Shown piece by piece: positions 1 through 5,358 of a stretch of 5,358 bases of DNA. The stretch is from contig DAOWMJ010000149.1 in NCBI GenBank assembly GCA_030643145.1, positions 1 to 5,358 on the forward strand. Reading direction: 5' to 3'. Source of the stretch: Candidatus Latescibacterota bacterium (GTDB lineage Bacteria; Krumholzibacteriota; Krumholzibacteriia; Krumholzibacteriales; WJIX01). Made by a program: the position numbers and the translations under genes. The notes beneath the pieces are model-generated. The model had not been told where the DNA came from, ran no database searches, and worked only from the letters and a program-made list of their open reading frames with translations. The first letter of the stretch is position 1, and the number at the start of each line of letters is the position of its first letter.

Positions 1-1
1 A

Positions 2-376
2 AGTTTTTTACGCATCAGATTGAGCCATAATCAGGGAGCGATACTGGGTGTACTTTCCGGCGCAAGGTCTCTTCTTTTGACAATTACCATAATTTCTGTT
101 ATCGCTTTGATTTTCTTCGCTTATAAGATGAGGTATGCCCCCCTGTTAAAGAGGTTGTCTCTGGGGCTTATTCTCGGCGGCGCTTTCGGCAACCTTATAG
201 ACAGGTTAGCTACGGGCAGTGTAGTGGATTTTCTTGATATGGGGATAGGCCGGTACCGTTGGCCTACTTATAATATAGCGGATGCCGCTGTAACAATAGG
301 GGCAGTGATCCTTATTTCAGGATTTGTCCTGCATTCTGATTCTTCCAGGAAGGAAGATGCAGGCGAATCTAAGTAA
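2..376 (+). CDS. lspA: Lipoprotein signal peptidase (signal peptidase II), 5'-truncated
   Basis: Inner-membrane aspartyl protease that removes the signal peptide from prolipoproteins after lipidation of the +1 cysteine. The frame is open from base 2, and the residues before the first possible start (TTG at 20) already fit the family, reading FLRIRLSHNQGAILGVL like the conserved N-x-G region of LspA. The gene therefore begins upstream of the window and TTG 20 is not its start. About 124 residues are visible against a usual 150-170, so the first transmembrane helix and part of the periplasmic loop are missing. Visible residues 63-68 are GNLIDR, 74-79 are VVDFLD (first catalytic Asp) and 91-96 are NIADAA (second catalytic Asp). 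Three hydrophobic segments at about 23-40, 50-66 and 94-110 match helices 2-4. The tail is short and charged. The gene is followed by a 69-nt gap and rluD, a common order in bacteria. Identification is secure. Confidence 0.95.
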   Translation, partial: SFLRIRLSHNQGAILGVLSGARSLLLTITIISVIALIFFAYKMRYAPLLKRLSLGLILGGAFGNLIDRLATGSVVDFLDMGIGRYRWPTYNIADAAVTIGAVILISGFVLHSDSSRKEDAGESK

Positions 377-435
377 TTCAGGGGGCTTTTCTGTAGTTAT
401 TTTTAATTGCGCGGTGGAACAAAACTGTATTGTTT

Positions 436-439
436 AAGG
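436..439 (+). promoter_or_regulatory. Ribosome binding site deciding the rluD start
   Basis: AAGG lies 6 nt before ATG 446. The frame is open further upstream to a TTG at 407, but that codon has no Shine-Dalgarno sequence and would add 13 residues unlike the family. This favours 446. Confidence 0.6.
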
Positions 440-445
440 TTTTTT

Positions 446-1426
446 ATGAGTAAAAAGATATATGAATTTGTTGTCGATGAAGAAAGCGCGGGGGAAAGGC
501 TGGATCTGTATCTCGGCGGGCAAATCCCCGAACTTTCAAGGTCTAGGATTCAAAAGGCCATAAAATCGGGAGAGGTTCTTATTGACAGAAGCGAAGTGAC
601 AAAAGTTTCCTATAGAGTGGACGACAATGAGAGGGTTCTTCTTGAGTTCACTCCTCCTGAGCCGATGAAGGCTTTCCCTGAAGATATTCCCCTAAATATT
701 GTTTATGAAGATAAATTTCTTGTTGTTCTTGATAAACCTCCGGGACTTGTTGTGCATCCTGCTCCCGGGCATAGAAGTGGCACTCTGGTTAACGCTTTAT
801 TGTATCATTGTGACGACCTTTCGGGTATTGGAGGAGTCCTTCGTCCCGGAATTGTTCACAGGCTTGATAAAGATACATCGGGACTTTTGGTTGTCGCTAA
901 GAATGACGAGGTTCATCTTTCACTCAGTCGCCAGCTTATGGAGAGGACAGTTTCCAGGGTTTATCACACGATTATATTGGGTCAAATGCCGGGTCCGGAA
1001 GGTGTAATTGACAGGCCTGTAGGCAGATCCCGGCGCAATAGAAAAAGAATGACTGTTGTAAAATCGGGTGGTAGAGATGCTGTGACCTACTACAATGTTA
1101 TGGACACTTTTCCGCCTTTTCAGTATATTAAAGTGAAGCTCGGAACCGGGAGAACTCATCAGATCAGGGTGCATTTTTCTCATTTTGGAAGACCGATATT
1201 CGGAGATCCTGATTATGGAGGCAGGAAGCTGCGTAAGGGCGGCTTGTCGGATGAGGAGAGAAAAATTGTTCAAAAGGCACTTTCTATTATTGACAGGCAG
1301 GCGCTTCATGCCGCGGAACTGTCGTTTTATCATCCGATTGTGGGAAGGGAGATGAGTTTCAATGCTGACCTTCCGGATGATTTCGAATCTGTACTGTCGT
1401 TAATAAGGGGAAGTGATGAAATATAG
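446..1426 (+). CDS. rluD: 23S rRNA pseudouridine synthase, RluA/RluD family
   Basis: Isomerises specific uridines to pseudouridine in RNA. The RluD branch modifies helix 69 of 23S rRNA during late 50S assembly. From ATG 446 the protein is 326 residues, the length of E. coli RluD. Residues about 15-70 form an S4 RNA-binding domain (ERLDLYL, then SRSRIQKAIKSGEV). The catalytic domain follows with KPPGLVVHPAPGH near 97-109, the signature HRLDKDTSG at 138-146 with the catalytic Asp at about 141, GTGRTHQIRVH at 233-243, and RQALHAAELSFYHP at 284-297. All key motifs are intact. Its last 11 bases overlap the STAS gene, suggesting translational coupling. S4 plus catalytic domain fits RluD, RluC or a close paralogue, and the exact target uridines cannot be read from sequence. 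The family is certain and the RluD label is likely. Confidence 0.93.
   Translation: MSKKIYEFVVDEESAGERLDLYLGGQIPELSRSRIQKAIKSGEVLIDRSEVTKVSYRVDDNERVLLEFTPPEPMKAFPEDIPLNIVYEDKFLVVLDKPPGLVVHPAPGHRSGTLVNALLYHCDDLSGIGGVLRPGIVHRLDKDTSGLLVVAKNDEVHLSLSRQLMERTVSRVYHTIILGQMPGPEGVIDRPVGRSRRNRKRMTVVKSGGRDAVTYYNVMDTFPPFQYIKVKLGTGRTHQIRVHFSHFGRPIFGDPDYGGRKLRKGGLSDEERKIVQKALSIIDRQALHAAELSFYHPIVGREMSFNADLPDDFESVLSLIRGSDEI
1405..1410 (+). promoter_or_regulatory. Ribosome binding site of the STAS gene, inside the rluD 3' end
   Basis: AAGGGG ends 5 nt before ATG 1416 but only 2 nt before the in-frame GTG at 1413, so ATG 1416 is the better start. The site lies within rluD codons, so ribosomes finishing rluD pass over it. 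Confidence 0.6.
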
Positions 1427-1760
1427 AATCAGAGAAAAGGGTGGGGTTGCAATTATAGAATTATCCGGCAAACTTATGGGGGGTGACGATTCGTCTATAT
1501 TTCAGGGTTTAATCTATGATCTTTTGGAGAAGAATAAGAAAAATATTGTAGTTGATCTTAGTAGCCTCTCATGGATAAACAGCGCGGGGATGGGGATTCT
1601 CATTTCCGGTTATACAACGATGCGTAAACATCAAGGAGATTTAAAACTACTGCATGTGTCGAATAAGATAAAGAGTCTTCTCTATGTGACGAAATTGAAT
1701 TTGATATTCGAATCTTTTGATAATGAAAAGGAAGCTGTTCTAAGCTATTCCAGCAACTGA
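1416..1760 (+). CDS. STAS-domain anti-sigma factor antagonist (SpoIIAA/RsbV type)
   Basis: Single-domain cytoplasmic protein of 114 residues, the usual size for SpoIIAA/RsbV. In the known systems the unphosphorylated antagonist binds the anti-sigma kinase and frees its target, and phosphorylation by that kinase switches it off. A beta strand at about 11-17 (VAIIELS) leads into a helix, then IVVDLSSLSWINSAGMGIL at about 44-62. Ser56 of NSAG aligns with phosphorylated Ser58 of Bacillus SpoIIAA (DSSG). The preceding Asp is Asn here and the following Ser is Ala. The C-terminal half has the expected strand and helix order (LKLLHVSNKIKSLL, then LIFESFDNEKEAV). The start overlaps rluD by 11 bp, and an RsbW-type kinase gene follows at once, which supports a partner-switching role. 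It could instead control a non-sigma target. I give no gene symbol because the output is unknown. Confidence 0.88.
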   Translation: MKYRIREKGGVAIIELSGKLMGGDDSSIFQGLIYDLLEKNKKNIVVDLSSLSWINSAGMGILISGYTTMRKHQGDLKLLHVSNKIKSLLYVTKLNLIFESFDNEKEAVLSYSSN

Positions 1761-1765
1761 TAATG

Positions 1766-1772
1766 AAGGAGG
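1766..1772 (+). promoter_or_regulatory. Strong ribosome binding site that moves the kinase start to GTG 1781
   Basis: AAGGAGG, a near-perfect anti-16S match, ends 8 nt before GTG 1781. It lies inside the longer reading frame that would start at ATG 1763, and that ATG has no Shine-Dalgarno sequence in front of it. The motif therefore argues that 1763 is not the start. Confidence 0.7.
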
Positions 1773-1780
1773 AATGGGCT

Positions 1781-2203
1781 GTGCCTGAATATATAACGAT
1801 AGAATTCCCAAGCAGGCATGAATATCTTAATATGATTGATATTGTTTGTGGAGAAATTGCCGAGGATATGGGATTGAATCTAGAGATAGCGAATGAAATA
1901 GCGATTTCAGTAATAGAGGCCTGTACAAATGCCCTGGAGCATGGCAACAAATCTTCCCCGGAAAAAAATATTCGGATGGTTATAAAACGGGATACAGATA
2001 AGATTTCTGTCGAAGTATATGATTGGGGGAAAGGGTTTGATTATAAAGAATATCTTAAGCATATTCCGGACCCTTCTGATATTCAGAAAGTGCGTGGAAG
2101 GGGAATCTTTATAATGAAAGAGATGATGGATAATATCTCGTTCGAATTAATCAAGGATAGGGGCATGAAAGTGACGTTGGAAAAGAATTTATACAGACTG
2201 TAG
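1781..2203 (+). CDS. Serine-protein kinase / anti-sigma factor, RsbW/SpoIIAB type (GHKL ATPase fold)
   Basis: Small cytoplasmic kinase that, in the characterised family, binds and inhibits its target (often a sigma factor) and phosphorylates the cognate STAS antagonist on serine. From GTG 1781 it has 140 residues, the usual length. The N-terminus then reads (V/M)PEYITIEFPSRHEYL, typical of the group. GHKL motifs in order are the N-box EACTNALEHGNK at about 46-57 with the Mg/ATP-binding Glu and Asn, the G1 box DWGKGF at 81-86, and the G2 box GRGIFIMKEMMD at 106-117. No histidine phospho-acceptor domain is present, so it is not a two-component kinase. It lies 20 nt after the STAS gene, surely co-transcribed with its presumed substrate. 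An alternative start is ATG 1763, adding six residues (MKEEWA). The family is secure; the protein it sequesters is not identifiable here. Confidence 0.9.
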   Translation: MPEYITIEFPSRHEYLNMIDIVCGEIAEDMGLNLEIANEIAISVIEACTNALEHGNKSSPEKNIRMVIKRDTDKISVEVYDWGKGFDYKEYLKHIPDPSDIQKVRGRGIFIMKEMMDNISFELIKDRGMKVTLEKNLYRL

Positions 2204-2274
2204 CATATATTATCCCAACTGCAGCCCCTTCGCGCGAGGTTTTATGTATTTTAACAGGAACTAACCATCGTAAA

Positions 2275-2284
2275 TGTACGTACA
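2275..2284. repeat. 10-bp perfect palindrome TGTACGTACA, possible operator
   Basis: TGTACGTACA equals its own reverse complement and sits about 73 nt before the phosphatase start. The flanks AAA and ATT extend the symmetry imperfectly. The right half overlaps a -10-like TACAAT at 2281-2286. The length and position would suit binding of a dimeric regulator, but no matching second copy or regulator gene is seen in the window, and chance is a fair alternative. Confidence 0.3.
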
Positions 2285-2344
2285 ATTTTTATATGCGGGG
2301 TTGTAATATCCAGTATGACAGCATAACGGAGCTTGGTTGTTTAT

Positions 2345-2348
2345 GGAG
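2345..2348 (+). promoter_or_regulatory. Ribosome binding site deciding the phosphatase start
   Basis: GGAG ends 8 nt before ATG 2357. The in-frame TTG at 2333 has a GGAG only one base away, too close to function, and GTG 2348 overlaps this site. ATG 2357 is therefore preferred. Confidence 0.5.
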
Positions 2349-2356
2349 TGTGTTGG

Positions 2357-4621
2357 ATGGTTGTTTCCTCATTTCTTGCTTCATTTTATTTTATATGCGG
2401 AGCTGTATTATTCTTTGTGGCGATAACAATTCTTCGTTATTCAACCAGGGATGTTATAGGCTGGGCCACCGCTTTGGTTCTCTTCTTTTCCGGCATCGGG
2501 CCTCTTCTCGGAGCTATGGGAGTTATTCTTAAAAGCAATCTTCATGAGGGGGCTTTTCTTTTCAGAAGCCTGATCGACAGCTTTGATTACATCTGGGAAT
2601 TCTTCTTTCCATCACTGGTTCTGTTTGCCCTTGTCTATCCTGTTGAACATAGACTTTGGAAATATATCAGGAAGTTTTCAATCATTCTCTTCGCGCCTCA
2701 TCTTTTTCACTTGATTCTGGTGATATTTCTTATCGATAGAATAAACCCGGCGGATGTTTTCTCGTTTTTACAAAATATCTCCTTTCTGCCCGACACTCTC
2801 GGTTCCTACGTTGGAAAGGCCGCGGGTTTTCTTGGAGTGCTTACAGGGATGTTTTTTAAGGTGCATACCAGGCTATTTTCGGTTGTAAATATTTCTTATG
2901 CCGCGTTTTCTATGGTTCTTATTGGCCGTTCCAGGCATCTTGAACTTGCTCCGAGGGCTAAAAGGCAAACTTGGTTTGTTATCACGGGGCTTGGTATCTG
3001 TGTCGTTACATATTCTCTGGCCAGGGTTATTCCGGTTTTTTGGGGGAATGGAGCCGGGGCTGAATTTAGCGTTGCTTTTATCAATGCCTCTCTTATAATC
3101 GGAGGAGGCACAATAGCCTATGTTATTGTCCGTTACAGATTTCTTGATATAAAATTGATTGCCCGGAAAGGAATATTTCTTGGAGGAGTTACCGCTGTTC
3201 TTGTTGCTGTTTACCTAATAATCGTAAAGCAGCTTACATCCTATATCCGCGGGTTTTCAGATATAAGTATCGATGTGCTGGAAATCGGGCTGATAGTTAT
3301 TTTTCTTATTATATTTCAGCCTATTTTGGTTAGAATTGAAGAATGGGTTGAGAATATCTCACTTGGGGAAGGAAAGAATCCAAGAAAGAGAATAAAGGCT
3401 CTCAGTAATGAACTTCTTTCGATAGTTGATATAGATAGCATGAAGAGAGTAATCAATGAAGTTCTTTCAGATCTCTTTGAGGCGACGAGGCCGGAGATAA
3501 TTCTTCGTGATGGGATTCATTCTATTGTACGGGAAGAACATTTTGAAACGATGGAAAAAATTTTTGACGGAGGGGGAGAACCGATAGGAAAGTTTGATTT
3601 TATTGAAGCTATGGGATTTGAAAGGCCGAAGAGGGGAATGTTTATGCGCCATTCGGAAAAGAATGTTGCGGTGATTGTTGACAATCTTCCGAGTGGAATC
3701 AAGTGGTTAGCGAGTTTTGAAGTTATAGTTCCGGTTATGCGAAGCGGTGGATGCTCCGCCCTGCTTTTACTCGGAGAGCATGAACAGAGAGGGTATTATT
3801 CGGTTGAGGAAATTGCTCTTCTTTCGATGCTTGCCTCCCAGATCGCCGCCGCTCTTACAAGAGTAGAACTTCTTGAAGAAGTGGTTGAGAAACGCGTTAT
3901 GGAAGAAGAATTAAGTATCGCCCGCAATATTCAGCAGAACCTTCTTCCGTCTCACGCCCCCGATCTTGAGCGGTATGAAGCCTCAGCCGTTAGTATTCCG
4001 AGTAAACAGGTCGGAGGGGATTATTTTGACTATATTACCCGTGAAGGTTTGTTTGCTTTCGCTGTCGCGGATGTTGCCGGCAAGGGTGTTCCGGCCTCTC
4101 TTCTTATGGCTTCCCTTCAGGCGAGCCTAAGGTCGATGAGGGACCGGATAGAATATCCGGAAAGGATTGTAAGCAGCCTTAATGAGGTTATGTGTGATAT
4201 TACAGCTGACGACAAATTTGCGACATTTTTTTATGGATGCGTGAATATTCATAAGAATAAATTACTCTACAGTAATGCCGGCCATTTTTTTCCTGTTATT
4301 TTAAGGGTTGGCGGTGAAATAGAAGAGCTTGATTACAGTGGACTTATTCTTGGTGTTAAACCTGAATTTGAATATAAGAGTATGAAATTAAACTTCAAAC
4401 CGGGGGATACTCTGGTTGTCACGACAGATGGCGTACTCGAAGCTGAAAATAAAGATGGTGAATTTTATGGCGAAAAGAGGCTGCATCGATTTCTATCGGA
4501 GTTGGAGGGCGGAAGCGCTGAAGGGATTAAAGATGCGATAATCAGAGATGTGGAGGATTTCTCTGTTCATGATAGGGCAAGAGACGATATGACAATTCTG
4601 GTGCTAAAGAGGAACAGGTAG
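2357..4621 (+). CDS. Membrane-bound PP2C-type serine phosphatase with GAF domain (RsbU/SpoIIE family)
   Basis: Probable phosphatase for the phospho-STAS antagonist, acting at the cytoplasmic membrane. From ATG 2357 it has 754 residues. Residues 1 to about 325 contain some eight to ten hydrophobic segments (about 2-26, 34-57, 80-98, 106-127, 150-168, 176-191, 204-226, 236-260, 272-291, 306-325), with YPVEHRLW after the third. Residues about 347-502 look like a divergent GAF domain, ending in ALLSMLASQIAAAL. A helical linker (about 507-532, EELSIARNIQQNLLPS) is the one typically joining sensors to this phosphatase class. The PP2C domain follows, with GGDYFD at 553-558, VADVAGKGVPASLLMA at 570-585, KFATFFY at 620-626, NAGH at 640-643, TTDGVLEAEN at 689-698 and RDDMTILVLK at 742-751. 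All metal-binding aspartates are present, so it should be active. The signal sensed is unknown. ruvX starts 5 nt after its stop. Confidence 0.92.
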   Translation: MVVSSFLASFYFICGAVLFFVAITILRYSTRDVIGWATALVLFFSGIGPLLGAMGVILKSNLHEGAFLFRSLIDSFDYIWEFFFPSLVLFALVYPVEHRLWKYIRKFSIILFAPHLFHLILVIFLIDRINPADVFSFLQNISFLPDTLGSYVGKAAGFLGVLTGMFFKVHTRLFSVVNISYAAFSMVLIGRSRHLELAPRAKRQTWFVITGLGICVVTYSLARVIPVFWGNGAGAEFSVAFINASLIIGGGTIAYVIVRYRFLDIKLIARKGIFLGGVTAVLVAVYLIIVKQLTSYIRGFSDISIDVLEIGLIVIFLIIFQPILVRIEEWVENISLGEGKNPRKRIKALSNELLSIVDIDSMKRVINEVLSDLFEATRPEIILRDGIHSIVREEHFETMEKIFDGGGEPIGKFDFIEAMGFERPKRGMFMRHSEKNVAVIVDNLPSGIKWLASFEVIVPVMRSGGCSALLLLGEHEQRGYYSVEEIALLSMLASQIAAALTRVELLEEVVEKRVMEEELSIARNIQQNLLPSHAPDLERYEASAVSIPSKQVGGDYFDYITREGLFAFAVADVAGKGVPASLLMASLQASLRSMRDRIEYPERIVSSLNEVMCDITADDKFATFFYGCVNIHKNKLLYSNAGHFFPVILRVGGEIEELDYSGLILGVKPEFEYKSMKLNFKPGDTLVVTTDGVLEAENKDGEFYGEKRLHRFLSELEGGSAEGIKDAIIRDVEDFSVHDRARDDMTILVLKRNR

Positions 4622-4626
4622 GAATT

Positions 4627-5058
4627 ATGCCACAAAATCACGAAGAGGTTTTAAGCCGTGTATTGGGCATTGACCCGGGAGAGAAAAGAACCGGAATTGC
4701 TATAAGTGATCCCCTGAGGGTGATCGCGCAGGGGCTTGATACGTTTATAAAGGGTAAAGGAAAGGAACTGATCGATTATATAGAAGAACTGGCGGAAAAT
4801 TACGTTTTTAAAACGGTGGTTATCGGAATGCCCCTCTCTATGAGCGGGAAAGAAATAAAAGGTTCCGAAAGGTCGCGTACCCTTGCTTCTTCTATAAAGG
4901 CCAGGATCGATACAGAAATTGTATTTATTGATGAGAGAATGACCAGTCTGGAGTCCGAAAGGATCCTAAAGCAGGCGGGCCGGATACGCGACAAAGGGGA
5001 TATCGACAAAGTGTCAGCAATTCTTATCTTACAGAGCTATCTCGATGGAGTTGATTAG
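4627..5058 (+). CDS. ruvX: Pre-16S rRNA processing nuclease YqgF / Holliday junction resolvase-like RuvX
   Basis: RNase H-fold nuclease, in E. coli implicated in maturing the 5' end of 16S rRNA and originally proposed as a Holliday junction resolvase. The protein has 143 residues, the usual length (about 135-150). Motifs are RVLGIDPGEKRTGIAISDP at about 11-29 with the first catalytic Asp, VVIGMPLSMSG near 64-74, VFIDERMTSLES near 98-109 with the acidic active-site region, and GDIDKVSAILILQSYLD near 124-140 with the last conserved Asp. Only five bases separate it from the phosphatase stop, and a TAGGA at 4619-4623 overlapping that stop is the nearest Shine-Dalgarno-like sequence, though close at 3 nt. 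mltG follows directly, a pairing also seen in other bacteria such as Bacillus. The family assignment is secure; RNA versus DNA as substrate is debated for the family. Confidence 0.94.
   Translation: MPQNHEEVLSRVLGIDPGEKRTGIAISDPLRVIAQGLDTFIKGKGKELIDYIEELAENYVFKTVVIGMPLSMSGKEIKGSERSRTLASSIKARIDTEIVFIDERMTSLESERILKQAGRIRDKGDIDKVSAILILQSYLDGVD
5047..5050 (+). promoter_or_regulatory. Ribosome binding site of mltG, inside the ruvX 3' end
   Basis: GGAG lies 7 nt before GTG 5058 and 10 nt before ATG 5061. The spacing slightly favours GTG, whose G is the last base of the ruvX TAG stop. Codon preference favours ATG. The two starts differ by one residue. Confidence 0.45.
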
Positions 5059-5060
5059 TG

Positions 5061-5358
5061 ATGAAAAAATTGAAGCCTGTTCTGGCTGGTGTGATTATAG
5101 TTATTATATTTGCGTCATTCTACATAGCGCTTTTGTATCTTGCGAGTGAAAAGGAAAGTGAGGGCAGGGAGGTGGTTGTAAGGATACATCCCGGCACAAC
5201 CTTCCATGGCATTCAGGTTCTACTGGAGGAAAAGGGAATTCTTAAGCATTCAACGATTTTCCGCTGGGCGGCATACCTTACGAGAGAAGAAAATAATATT
5301 AAAGCCGGGGAATATCTCTTTAAGAGCGGCGAGAGTGTTGCCGCCATTCTGGAAAGGC
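5061..5358 (+). CDS. mltG: Endolytic murein transglycosylase MltG (YceG-like), 3'-truncated
   Basis: Membrane-anchored lytic transglycosylase that cleaves nascent peptidoglycan strands and so helps set glycan length. Only the first 99 residues lie in the window; the family is usually about 330-350 long, so the catalytic domain with its active-site Glu is outside. Visible are a short basic N-terminus (MKKLKP), one transmembrane anchor at about 7-28 (VLAGVIIVIIFASFYIALLYL), and then the LysM-like YceG N-terminal domain. Its markers are RIHPGTTFHGIQVLLEEKGIL, a following FRWAAYLTRE helix, and KAGEYLFKSGESVAAILE, the conserved 'aGeY.l..g.s...il' pattern. An in-frame GTG at 5058 overlaps the ruvX stop and is an alternative start. 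Adjacent ruvX supports the call. The product is likely full-length in the genome, as the frame is open to the last base. Confidence 0.9.
   Translation, partial: MKKLKPVLAGVIIVIIFASFYIALLYLASEKESEGREVVVRIHPGTTFHGIQVLLEEKGILKHSTIFRWAAYLTREENNIKAGEYLFKSGESVAAILER

Larger units (their letters stand above)
2204..2356 (+). other. Intergenic gap before the phosphatase gene
   Basis: This 153-nt spacer is the longest non-coding stretch in the window and separates the antagonist/kinase pair from the phosphatase. It is AT-rich and holds a 10-bp palindrome near its middle. I see no convincing terminator and no well-spaced pair of -35 and -10 hexamers. TACAAT at 2281-2286 could serve as a -10 box but lacks a good -35 partner. 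An internal promoter here is plausible but unproven. Confidence 0.4.

Noticed and set aside
20..22. TTG at 20 as the start of lspA
   Set aside because: The frame is open to the left edge, and the residues before it already match the conserved LspA loop, so the gene starts outside the window.
407..433. TTGCGC and TATTGT as a promoter for rluD
   Set aside because: The spacing is 15 nt and both boxes match consensus poorly; read-through from lspA is equally plausible.
920..1333. Long minus-strand open frame (about 137 codons) opposite rluD
   Set aside because: It lies wholly within rluD, whose motifs are all intact; the translation resembles no family I know and has no ribosome binding site.
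1600..1950. Minus-strand open frame spanning the STAS and kinase genes
   Set aside because: It is antisense to two genes with clear family motifs and has no recognisable protein features.
2227..2239. Small hairpin CCTT-CGCGC-GAGG followed by a T-rich stretch, as a terminator after the kinase
   Set aside because: The stem is only four pairs including one G-T wobble, and the following T tract is short and interrupted. This is too weak for an intrinsic terminator.
2293..2532. Plus-strand open frame beginning in the gap before the phosphatase
   Set aside because: It overlaps the phosphatase N-terminus in another frame, is rich in Cys, Ser and Tyr with no motif, and lacks a good ribosome binding site. 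A real leader peptide cannot be excluded but nothing supports it.
4144..4160. Perfect 7-bp inverted repeat CCGGATA-gaa-TATCCGG
   Set aside because: It lies within the PP2C coding region, and a stem of this size with a short loop is expected by chance about once or twice in a sequence of this length.

Overview
This is a plus-strand chromosomal segment carrying seven genes in one direction, two of them cut by the window edges. The order is lspA (3' part), an RluD-type pseudouridine synthase, a SpoIIAA/RsbV-type STAS protein, an RsbW-type serine kinase, a large membrane-bound RsbU/SpoIIE-type PP2C phosphatase, ruvX/yqgF, and mltG (5' part). I see no tRNA, rRNA, CRISPR array, insertion sequence or phage gene. 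Base composition and codon use look even throughout, so nothing suggests recent transfer.

The genes fall into two groups. The housekeeping genes are lspA (lipoprotein signal peptide removal), rluD (23S rRNA pseudouridylation), ruvX (pre-16S rRNA processing nuclease) and mltG (lytic transglycosylase that ends glycan strands). Between rluD and ruvX (about 1416-4621) sit three genes that make up the core of a phosphorylation-based partner switch: an antagonist with a candidate phospho-serine, a GHKL-fold kinase and a PP2C phosphatase. By analogy with RsbV/RsbW/RsbU, the kinase would phosphorylate and inactivate the antagonist, and the phosphatase would restore it in response to a signal sensed by its membrane and GAF regions. 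No sigma factor or other obvious output protein is encoded here, so the target of the switch is unknown.

Most junctions are tight: rluD and the STAS gene overlap by 11 bp, the kinase follows 20 nt after the STAS gene, ruvX follows the phosphatase by 5 nt, and mltG abuts ruvX. Two gaps break the series: 69 nt after lspA and about 153 nt before the phosphatase gene. The second gap holds a 10-bp perfect palindrome and is the likeliest place for an internal promoter. Several starts were moved from the longest open frame to codons with a better Shine-Dalgarno sequence (rluD 446, STAS 1416, kinase 1781, phosphatase 2357).

The organism is a bacterium with moderate, somewhat AT-leaning base composition and standard AGGAGG-type ribosome binding sites. 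An RsbU-type phosphatase with a multi-TM plus GAF sensor, next to lspA and rluD, is reminiscent of uncultured lineages around the FCB/Gemmatimonadota-like groups. That placement is only an impression from gene content and is low confidence. The window is mostly ordinary core genome; the partner-switch module of unknown output is its most interesting part.
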